A stretch of DNA of 64,000 bases from Zygnema cylindricum (taxonomy: Eukaryota; Streptophyta; Zygnematophyceae; Zygnematales; Zygnemataceae). Shown here piece after piece: positions 12,450 through 24,400 of the stretch. The first letter of the stretch is position 1. Each line of letters opens with the position of its first letter. Made by a program: the position numbers and the translations under genes. Below the pieces are notes generated by a model, which did no database searches, had not been told where the DNA came from, and saw only the letters and a list, made by a program, of their open reading frames with translations. Location: NCBI GenBank assembly GCA_037447655.1, contig JBBHKE010000620.1, positions 124,001 to 188,000 of the forward strand. Reading direction: 5' to 3'.

Positions 12450-15400
12450 GTAAGCTCCATCCCTCCCCACTCACCCTTTCGCACGGCTCGTTCTCTCTGT
12501 CTGCGTTCGCACGTGTGACTCATCGCTCTGATTGGCTCGCGTGCGGCCCCTGTCGGTGCGGATGCTGCAGCGGCGGCGCTGTGGGCGATGCGGAAGGCCA
12601 TCGTGAACAAGGAGAGATTCCCGCCGACCAGATGCGGAAATTCTCCGGTGACAGGTGGTTTCCTCTGCGATCGTTCCGGTCGTGTGGTTTATCTGTGAGT
12701 GATCATCGCTGCGTGCACTCTCTGCTGCGATAAATACGCACTCTATTTCGCACTGAAAAACGCACTAAATTTTTAATCACAGACTGGCTGGATTCTCTGC
12801 TGCAATAAAGGTGCACTTTATTTCGCACTGAAAAACGCACTAAATTTGTAATCACAGACTAGCTGGATTCTCTGCTGCGATAAAGGTGCACTTTATTTCG
12901 CACTGAAAACGCACTAAATTTGTAATCAGAGACTGGCTGGATTCTCTGCTGCAATAAAGGTGCACTTTATTTCGCACTGAAAAACGCACTAAATTTGTAA
13001 TCAGACTGGCTGGATTCTCTGCTGCGATAAAGGTGCACTTTATTTCGCACTGAAAAACGCACTAAATTTGTAATCACACACTGGCTGGATTCTCTGCTGC
13101 GATAAAGGTGCGCTTTATTTCGCACTGAAAAACGCACTAAATTTGTAATCACAGACTGGCTGGATTCTCTGCTGCGATGCGCTTTTTGGGGATGCTTGGG
13201 CACTGGCGAGGCTTAGGGGGGAGGAGGGGGGGGAGAGGGATAGTCAAATGGAGGGGGAGAGGGAGAGGGATAGAGGGGGAGAGAAAAAGAGGCGGAGATG
13301 ACGAGAGGGGGAGATGGAGAGGTGGAGAGAGGGAGAGAGGGAACAATCATATTTGGAAGCACGAAAATCATGCGATTAGGAGAAGCATTGGAAACCGTCG
13401 TGGGAGAGAGAACTTTAATCTATTATTGACAACCATACATTTGAGGAGGTAAGCCTACCGGAGGGTAAAAGGCAATTTATGCGAAGTGGATGTTTAAAAC
13501 CAAAATTGTTCCATCGAGGGAAATAGTGAAGCATAAGGCAAGGCTAGTTTGCAAGGGCTTTCAACAAAAGGAAGGAGTTTATTATGCAAAAACATATGCA
13601 CTGGTAGTAAAATTGGATTCTTTGAGGATGATTATTGCTATTGGCGCTGCCTGCAGTAAACATATCCACCAAATGGACGTAGAAATAACATTCTTGAATG
13701 GTGATTTAGAGGAGAAGATTTGCCTGAAGGTTCCGGAGGGGGTAGTGTCGAAGGAGGGGAAAGTATGGCATCTGCACTTGGTACTTACGGTAACTGAATT
13801 TGGATTCGTACAAATAGTTTTTTGCTTTGGCGTTTACGTCAATGGTGAGGGGGAGGATCAATTTATATTTTTGTTGACGTGGATGACATTTCGATAATAT
13901 TTGGCAAGTTGACGCGAATCGCGAAATTGAGGGACTACTCACGTCTTCATTTTAAACTCGTAGATTTGGGTGACGCAAGATATATTCTAGGTTGAAAGTT
14001 TTAAGGTACGATAATCGGAATATTAAAATGTTGCATGTGCAATATTGCAAAGTTGTGCTGGCAAAATTTGCTACGTTGGATTTGAAGCCGGTTTCACAAC
14101 AATAGATTCAAACCTTCAATATCAAAAATTTCAAGAGGAGACTGCCACGCGCCCTATCGTGAGGCCGTTGGGAGTCTAATGTATGTAAGTGAGGCCACGT
14201 GACTTGATGTTTTAAATGCGATTTCTGTCGTGAGCCGATTTTATCAAGCTCCATTGGGAGGCTGTGAAGAGGATCTTTCGTTACCTTGCAGGTACGACTA
14301 AGATCAGATTGTTGTTTCAATCTGGACATGCGTCTTTGAAGTGCGTGGAAAATTGCGACGCAGATTTGGGCCGCGACTTTGATACAAGAAAGTCAACGTC
14401 CAGTTATGCATTTGTTTTTTGTGGCGCGACAATTTTTTGGAGCTCACGTTTTCAACCGACGGATGCATTAAGTTTAAACAAAGCAAAGTATATGGTAGCG
14501 TATCACACTTCTAAAGCATTGATTTGGATTAAAAAATTACTTGGTGAATTGGGCATTTCAATTGGTTGTGTGAAAATCTTTTGTGACAGTATGAGTTCAA
14601 TGGCATTGGTGACGAATCTTGTCTCCACAAAAGGAAAAACTTATAAAGATTTAATGGCATTTTGTACACAATTTGCTCGCAACCAAGTAGATTGAGTTTT
14701 TTGACGTTTCCACGTTAGATAAAGCTTCATATATGTTGATGAAAGTCATGGCTCATGATTTTCTTTGATTTTTTTTGGAATCAAACAAGTCAAAATTATA
14801 ATGTCTTTTCTCCTCTTTTCATTCCTTTTCTATAATTCCACATATTTTTTCAATTGAAACTACATTCTACTTCGGAAAATGCGTGATGTGACGCGTAACC
14901 AAATTGTAACCAAATTGACATTCAAAATTAGCATATATAACTAAATATGTTTACAGTAAATAAAAATTACCAAATCGACAGTGATGTACACATTGCAAAA
15001 CCTCACAGATCATGGGGCATGCAGAAATTTTCCAAACCTGGGACTCAAGGGGAGAATTGGCCCGGAGATCGGCAACCTCACAGCGCTACAACAAATGTGA
15101 CTGGATATTGGGAGAGGGGATGTACTGCATATCATATGTGAAAAATAAAATTAAGGCAAATAAATACTGAATAAATATGTTAATAAGCATCTTGATATGC
15201 ATTTTTAACTTTTGCTTCTTTTATATTTTGTGTCCGGTTGTAAAATATGAGGTGGACAGGTGGGAGAAAGAGGTTATTATTATTTGTGACCGTTTGTTGT
15301 AAATGCACTATTTGTGAGGTTTTGTATGATATGAATCCTTATTATGATGGACAAAAGAAGAGAAAGGCTTTTAAGGAGAGTGGGGGTTGCGATGGGGTAA

Positions 15401-18400
15401 AAAGGTGTTATTGGTGGGGGGAGGGGTAAATGGGGTGTTTGGGGGAGAGGGGGTTAAAGGCTCTTGCGGGGTGAAATGGTGTGTTTTTTGAGGAGAAATC
15501 TTGGAAAATATAAACAACATTTTGCAAAAGAAAGTTGTCTTTACCAAACCTCATTATGTACTTGGGTTTGCAAAGATGAAACATTTTTTGTAGCTCGTGT
15601 TCCATAATTTAATTTTAATAAAATTGAAAATTCATCATAAATTATAGTCATACATTTTCACAACTGTGATGTTGCATAAGAGTCCTACAAATGCACGTAA
15701 CAACAGTTTTGTGATTTTTTTCTACATTGTTAAATTTTGAACCAAAAAATTGAACGGCATGTAGAAGCGTGGATCAACGGGGTGGATGGTGTTACAGTGA
15801 TATATATGGCAACGACTTGAGTGGAAGCCTTCCATCGTCCATATGTCAATTGACAAACATTTTGTCCATGTAAGACTAACTTCTACACTGACCCAGTTAG
15901 CTTTTCTAAAATGGGGTAGAGTTTCCTAAAAAATGGTACTTTATGGCAACGAATTTGTTGGCATTCTTTTCTTTTACATTTTCTATTATTTGTTGTGCAT
16001 AAATTATGATTATGTACTATACGTGGATAATTCTTAATAGGAAATCATATGCACAATGTTAAGCATTTCCAAGAGTTTTACAATAGATAACATCGCGAAG
16101 GTAGTGGTGGAAGGTGAGAGGGAGAGAGGGGGAGAGGGAGGGGAAGGGGATGGGTGAAAAAGGGAGGGAGGGAGAGGGCAGGAGAGAGAGGAAAAAAGGG
16201 ACCAACCCCAAAGTCATAGTTAGTGTCGCTGTGTTAAAACCAAAACTCTATCCCCATCCTTACAATTCCCCCCTCCCTCATAGTCATATTTAGAATAACA
16301 AGGGTGCTTCCCCTCACCCTCCCCTATACCATACGAAGTGACAAGGGGGGTTTACCTTCACCCCCTCCCCCAAACCATCTTTAGTGTTACGGGGAAGCAT
16401 ACCTTCTATTCTCCCCTAAACGGCAACTTGTCTTTTCTCCCCTTTGGAGTTTTGAGGTTGGAATTGAGGTGGTTGTGCGGGTTTGGGTTTCTCCTCCAAA
16501 ACCATTTACAGAGTTGGTTTGGAATGTTGTTGTAGTTAGCTAACCAGTTGATTTCCAACTGTTTCTACAATCTTTTGATCTAGTATTACACGTTCAGTGG
16601 CCTTTTCTATCTTTTGGTCAGTTGTCACCCGAAAAATATCTACTGATTTTTGTTCATCTTTAACAAAGATGTTCCTAGCCATGGTGACCCTATTCTCTTT
16701 TGGAACATATGATGTATATCCTTCTGAAATATCATCATAGCCTAATAATATTCCTTGCAGACCTTCAGGTTCCATTTCCCATTTGGTTTGTGTATCATGT
16801 AGAATAAGTACTTAACTCCCAAATAATTTAAATTGAACGACAACTGGTTCAATGCCTGTCCTTTTTTTCATAAGGATTTTTATCCTTTACACCTCTGGAT
16901 TCCACTCTGTTTTTTATATGAACTTCAAAGTTTTGTGCCTCAACTCAAATTTCAAATTAACGCCTTTATCAACTAACATGGATCTTGCACTCTCACTTAA
17001 ATGTCCTTTTTAATATGTCAGCTACGCCATTTGCCTTTGGGAAATATGGACCAAAAAAAAGATGTGTTATACCATTGGTCTTCGGGTAGGTGTTAAATTC
17101 CTGTGACAAATACTTCCATCCGTTGTTCGGTCTGAGGGCCAAAATGGGAACTCCATGGATCTTCTCACTCCAACTTCTGGAATTTTAAAATGAGACAAGA
17201 CTTTGCTTTTCTCCTTCATGAAATAGACTTTGGTATACTTGAAGAAATCATCAGCAAAGGTTAGCATATCTTAGCCCTCGAGATGATGGAATTTTGGCCA
17301 GACCCCCATACATCCGAGTGAATCAATTCTAATACTTTTTGTGACATATGACTTCTTTTTGATGGACAAAGAAACATAGGGATCTTTCTAAGGTCACATT
17401 CATCACATATTTCTGCTTCCTTTTTTGATAAATTTACAACTTTTACCACTCCATTTTTGACCATCTTTTTAGTGATTTCATGATGTACATGGTCCAATCT
17501 TTTCTGCTACAAATCATTCAGACGTGACCCCAAAGTAAACAGCATCTTTATCACTAAGATTTGCCAAGTCTATCCTATACATCTCATTTGGACCTCTATT
17601 ACTAGTGACTCTACTTATTAACCATCTGTTTTACATCTTTGAGAAAAACTCGAAAACCCTTCTTTCCACGTAAATATGTCGAAAACAAATTCTTTTTAAA
17701 CTTTGGAACATATAGGACATCGTGCAAGGTTCTCTCTTGTGGTTTACCATCTACATCTACCATGAAAGTGACTTGCCATTTGGCATTGGACACTACACTC
17801 TGTCCGCATGCGTAGTAGATGTGCATTAGTGGAGTGGTTCTCAGGTTATCAAAGTAGAATGGATTCTAGCACACATGGGCAGAAGCTTCTGTATCTATGA
17901 TCTAACCTTAGCCTTTTTCTCCTTCCATTACTTTGGAGAGTGCAAAAAACTCCAGTTGGAGTAGCAAAACAGATCACCTCCTTTTCATGTTGGTAGATTT
18001 CCCTGTATCCATGATCCACCTGAAGCCACCACCGTAGCAAACACCTCTTTGTTTTTTTTCTCAGTTCATCCACCTGTAGCCACCACCGTAGCAAACACCT
18101 CTTTGGTTTTTTTCTCAGTTTCTGTTGTAAGTAGAGGGTTTTGTTGGTGGTCGATTGCTTGGTTTTCTGCTATGCCATCTTTGATGAAATGATCATGTTT
18201 CACACGCCTTATTGTACTGTAGACAATACCTATATCCATGTCCATTTTTTTAACCATAGGTGCAGATGTTAGTCCATATATAAACATTAGTATTCTGACT
18301 ATTTTCATTAGTCTACTCTTTTCTTTGAAAACTTCTATTCAAAACTTTAGTTGATTTATTAGACTTCATCGCCCACTGATTGTTTTCCTCATCAATATTA

Positions 18401-21400
18401 GCTAGAGTAATGGCATCCCAAATAATACCATCTGTTGTCATTTGATGTTTGCATGTTTGTTTCCACAAACATCTCTTCCAATGATTTCCATATTTCCGAA
18501 GCCTTTTTCATCTCTAAATGTTCCATTCCGAGATCCTTAGAGATCAACTTGTCGATGATGTGCAAACACTAGGATTTCTGGGAAGTCTTTTTCCAACTTG
18601 CATCTATGGGAAGTCTCTTTCCAACTTGCATTTGACTCTAACAATGATCCATCCACCTCATTTATGGGACCGATGGTGAGGAATTAAAGCTCCACCATAT
18701 CTGCTCAATAGATATACTCAGTGCTGTCGAAAATAGGCATTGTCAAAGTTGGGCTCGTAACCTGTTGTTTTGCACTAGACGGTGCAAATGTGGAGGTTGA
18801 TGCCAATTGACTAAAAAACACCTTCCGAATAGCAACTTTCAAACACTGCCAAATAGAGTGACTACGAGAGAAAAAGCTCAAACTATAGTGATGTGTAGAA
18901 TATTTCCTAAAAAAAAAATCTGCAACGTTTTATACAACTTGATCCACCACAAAAAAGATAGCATAGGCCGAAAATACCAAAAATCAACTATGTTGAAAAG
19001 ATGTCATTACTGAGACATCATGGAGGATGCACTGAGTCCTAAACGACATACTCGGTGAGGTGAGAGTAAACTACCTACGAGCCAATCAGATTCACGTATA
19101 GTACGGCACCTATGTACGCAAACGAAACAATATGGTGTGTAGCGTACGCACAAACCTTTGAAATCCCAAACCCCAAAAAATCTAAATCTCACACTTTTTA
19201 ACTAATTAACGAGGGGACAAACGCTTTTTTCCTCAAGTTCGCAGAATGACATAAGTTATGTACATGACAAGAATTTATGGTCAATCTAGCCACCATTAGA
19301 AGTCAAAGGCGGTTGTTGTTCGTGCGATATTCGTATCTGGCAGCGAGTAATTTATATCCGTACACGACAATTCTGGTGTTTTGGTGTCTTCGATTGCTAT
19401 TCGATCTTACATTTCATTTAAACAGATCTTTCCATGCTTTGTCATACCAAGATTCTTAATTGGTCCGTACAATGCTAAGTTAACTACAGAAGTAGTTTAA
19501 TTAAACTTCTTTTCCACTCTCACGCTATCAATGGTAAGAGTAGCGATGAGACTCCCTTGCCATTGAACCAACGACGAGAATACTACGTCTTTAAACGAGG
19601 GACGAGACTCCCTCGTCGTTAAACCAAAGAGAGAGTCTTCTGCTGGCATTTCCTTATAGTCTCTCAGCCATGTTACAGTCTTAAAGTTACAATCTTAAAG
19701 TTCTTCCGGAGCTCCTTTATCTTACATAATTATCTATCGATGAGACTAGAGCTTCCAAAAATAATATTTATAGTAACAACGGAGCTAACGCTACCTCCTC
19801 CAAACCATAGCTAATGTGACAAGGGAGCTTACCCTCACCCCTCCCTAAACCCACATTTAGTATGTTTCCTTACCCTCAACTCTCTCTTCAACCATATTTA
19901 GTGTGACAGGGGAACTTGCTTTTATTTTGTGCTCAATCCATATTCAGTGTGCCAGGGTAGCTTTCCTTCCCCTAAGCATATTAAGCGTGAACATGAGCTT
20001 ACCATCACCCCTCCGCCAAACCAAGTTTTGTGTGATTAGGGTGTTGACCCCCACTCCTCAGCAAACCGTATATAGGGTGATAAGGGAGCTTACCCTTATC
20101 CATTTCTTCACAATACTAAGGAAATTTTAACTTCCTCTTCCTTTTTAAACCATTTTCAGTGTGAAAGGGAATCTTACATCACCCCTCCCCTACACGATAT
20201 TTAGTGATCAAAGAAGCTTAACCTCACTCCTCCCCTAAACCATGTTTAATTTGACAAAAGAGCTTACTCTCACCCCTCCCATTGATAGTATGACGGGAGA
20301 GCTTACCCTCACCTCTACCCTAAACATTGTTTTGTGTGATAGAAAGCTTACCGTCAATTCCCCCCCCAAACCATATTTAGGGTGATAAGGGGAGTTTACC
20401 CACACCCCTCCCCCAAACTATAATTTGTGCAATTGGGAGTTTACCTTCACACCCTCCCCTAAACCATGATGATACTTTAACCCTTTAGAATACAAATGGT
20501 GGAAGATTTTAAAATATTAAGTAAAGTTTCAAAAGAAAATCCCTAAAAAGTTGACGCATTAAATGAACATAAATCATCTGAAAAAGGTGCTTTGTTTTCC
20601 AAAATTTTAAGAACACATCGCATATCTCCACGTTATGATTTATATTTTGAAATAAATATAAAGAAGTATTTGAGGGGTGGTGTTGGATATTTTTTTAAAA
20701 AGTATTTGATGGTTTTTTCAACCACAAAGTGATAAAATCTCAAAATGTTGAAATAAATCAATGATTTTTTTTCAACACACAACCCAAAATACATTAACGT
20801 GATAAAAAACGCTAACACGAGTACATATGAAACATTTGGAAACAAATCACCGAAAAATTATATCCTACAGTTCATTTTGTGAAAAAAAGGGGGTTGGGCA
20901 TGTCAAATTCATCATCTACGACTGAAAAATCATCATAAGTTGTAGCTGTTTATTTTTCATAGTGTGAATTTAGATTAGGGCCCTTGCAGTATTCTTAAAA
21001 TTAGTTCATGTTCATTTTTTCCTAAATATATTATATTCCGATCCAAACAAACAAACATTAAGTGAAGAAAGGGTGTTGATGGCGTGGATGGAGATACAAA
21101 GATCTGTGGAACAACACACCTGTTGAGTGGAATGCAGTTCTTAACAATAATTCGTGCTCATATTTTCTTAAGTATATTTTATTCTGGTCCAAACAAATAT
21201 GCGTTAATAGAGGAAGGGGTGTTAGATGGGCTGGATGGCGTTACAGAAACATACTGAACAACCAGTTGAATGGAAGCATTCCATCGTGCATCGGTCAATT
21301 GACGAAACTCGATCAATTGTAAGATTTAATTCTAAACAAAGTGGAGTGGAGGGGAGCGTAAAAGGGAGGTGGAGAGGGGTGAGGACGAGATTGAGGGGAG

Positions 21401-24400
21401 GGTAAAGAAACCGGAAGAGGGGGGACTGTGGGGTGAAGTGAAATGGAGAAGAGGCGCGCAAAGGGGGAGGGACTGCCAGTGGGAAGGAGAGGGAGGGGAG
21501 GGGACGGGAGAGATGAGAAGCATGGGATATTCGGAGAGGGGAGGGGAGGGGAGGGAAAAAGTGGGGCAACGGTGAGGGGTTAAGGGACAAGGGAGATAAA
21601 AAGAGGGGAGGAGACGGGTGGAGGGGGGAAGGAGACGGGTGAGGGGGGGAGAGGACGGGACATAGGGTACGGGGCATAAGAGAGTGCAGTAGGGGGTGGA
21701 GAGGGGGAAGGGTTGGGGAGTGGATGGAGGGAAAAAAAGGTAGAGCGGGGGGGTGCTGTAGGGACGGCAGGGTTTGGGGATGCCAGGTGGAGGTCAATTA
21801 GGTTACAAAATATAAGAGTGAAAAGGTCGAAGTACCAAATAAACAAAAATTGATAAAACAAGGTGTTTTGTTTTCCATATTTTTAAGAACACTTGCATAT
21901 TTATATGCAATGTTTCTATTTTCTAGCAAAATACAGAATTGACATTTTTTAATAGATTTCTTTATCACAAAGTGATAAATGCTCGTAATGTCGTAAAAAT
22001 TATGAATGGAATTTGAATAACACAAAGAAAAAAATGAAAAAGTTGCATAAACCCACCCAACATAGTTCATACTCGATTCTTCTTAATTTTCTTATATTCC
22101 AGTACAAATTAACATAAGGCGTTTAGAGGGTGGGCGAGTTGATGGAGTGGATGGCGTTACATAGATCTTTCCCACATGGTAGCTTACGATCACCCCCATT
22201 TATTTACTGGATGGCTATACAGACAGCTAAATCTCAACCAATTGAGTGGACGCATTCCATCGTCCATCGGCCAATTACCAAACCTTCGCAGCTTGTAAGA
22301 CAAAATCAAACAAAAATCCAAATGCTATTTAAAAAATGAGATAAAATTCTGTCCAGAATAGTGCTTAATGGTAATAATTGTGTTAGATCATTTTTTATGT
22401 TTTGACATTACTAATTGTTAGTATTTTTATCATATTTACTACAAAAACTCTAAGCACAATGTTTAAATGTCTTAAAGCTTTTTATATTAATGGAATATTT
22501 AACGCCATGTACGGGAAAAAGTGCAGAGGGAGGGGAAGGTAAAGGCAGAAAGGAGACTGTCACTTCTATTACAATAGTTAATGTGGTTGGGGAGCTTAAA
22601 CCCATTCCCTTTCCCGACCTTCCCCGCCTCCCCCACATTGAAGCCTACTTTCACCCATTTTTGTGGTCTGGATGGCGTTACAGAAACATAAATAACAACC
22701 AATTGAGTGGAAGCATTCCAGATTCCATCGGTCAACTGACAAATCTCTACTCCTTGTAAGACAAAATCCTATACAGCCAAATGCTATTTTTAAAATGAGA
22801 TAAAATTTCCCCTAAAATGGTTCTTAATGGTAATAAATGTTTTATCTCATTTTTTATGTTTTGAAATTTATAATTGTTAGTATTTTTATTATGTTTAAAA
22901 CAAAAACTCTAATCATAATTTTCCCTTCCTAAAGCTTTTTAAAAGAATAAACAATATAACTCTATGTACGAGGGTAAGGGAAGGGGAGGGGAAGGTAAAG
23001 GTGGAGGAAAGACCGACACTTCCGTTAGAATAGTAGGTGGTTGTGGAGCTTGATTCCAGAACACATCGTATTTCCCCACGTCCCCCACCTCCCCCACCTC
23101 CCCCAAATAGAAGCTTACCCTCACCCCTCCTTGATGGGTTGGATGACGTCACAGATTGTTACAGAACAACCAGTTTAGTGGAAACATTCCATCGTCCATC
23201 GCTCAACTTCCGAAGCTTTATTACTTGTAAGTATAAATGAAATTTAACAACACAACGATATAGATATAAATATATAAGAAATGAAGCTAATAACACAAAA
23301 TTCCAAACATCGTGGGGGTGGGGGGCGGTACTCACCTCTCTCTTTTATTTTCACATTTTATGACTTAACTCTCCTTTAAGTTGCCATTTATTGATCCCAT
23401 TTGAATAGGTGTTTAAACAAAGAGCGGGTGAAAGAAAGAGATGGATAGAGAGCGTTTGTAAGAGGGGATAAATATTCATGGAACAGGGAAAAAATGCCGT
23501 GAAGAGAGGACGATAGGGTGATGGAAAAAATAGAAAGAGGGAGAGAGAGAGTCGTGGTCAGAAGGTAGGGAGGCATATGCGATAAGAGGGGGTTGCAGGA
23601 TGGTTAGAAGTTGGTCGAGAGAGTGTGGTGGTTAAGATAGAGACGAAGTTTTAATAGGGAATGAAAGTTTGGAAAAGGATCAAAGAAAAAGTAGCATGAA
23701 GAGAGTGTTAGTCAAAGGGGAAGAAAAAATTGTGGCTATAAGAGGGGGAGAGTGTGAAAGTAGCGGTAAAAAGGGAGGGTAAGACTTGCCGCGAGAGAGA
23801 ATGGAGAGGGTAGAGAGTGACAATGAGATGGAGTTGAGACTGGATCCAACAAAAGATGGGAGGAGAGGGTCACGGTTAGAGGATTTTGAGGAATTGATGG
23901 CAGAAAAAGGAGTAGTTGTAGCTGTGAAAGGGGGGACAGAGTGGCTGAGAGAGGATAGAGAGAAAGAGGGAGAGTGAAAAAAGCTAGTTTTTATAAGGGA
24001 ACTACGACATTTACGGTCAAAATGGAGGGGAGAGTGTTAATCGAAAGGGGAGGAGGGCGAACAATGAAGGATATAGTGGCCAACAAAAGGTTGAAAGTTT
24101 GTCTCTGCCTCTCTTCTCCTCTCACCTTTACATCAAACTTCTCTACAAATTTTTTTGGGCCTTTTCAATTCAAGACGGAATGCGTAGAGACTTGAGTGAG
24201 CAATGGTAGGAAGAAAAGAAAGGAAAGGAAGGGGAGGAGAAAAGATATGAAAGGAGCGGGAGAACGAGGGGATAAGAGAGGAGGAAAGGGAGAGGAAAGG
24301 GGAATTAAGTGAGGAAGGGGATGGAAAAATATGGAGGAGGGAAGGGGGCGGGAAGGAAAAGGAGGGCAAAGGGTTTTGAAGTGGGGATAAATTGAGGGAG

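Noticed and set aside
12719-13177. CRISPR-like array
   Set aside because: Units are contiguous 73-75-bp repeats without unique spacers, in a eukaryotic intron.
12967-13203. Minus-strand frame with a 25-residue periodic peptide
   Set aside because: By-product of a 75-bp tandem repeat whose period is a multiple of three.
21222-21861. 191-codon minus-strand Pro/Ser/Leu frame resembling an extensin
   Set aside because: It is the complement of a GGGGAGGGG tract in intron 5 and overlaps exon 5 antisense. The real extensin-like exons are at 2158-2402 and 26102-26436.
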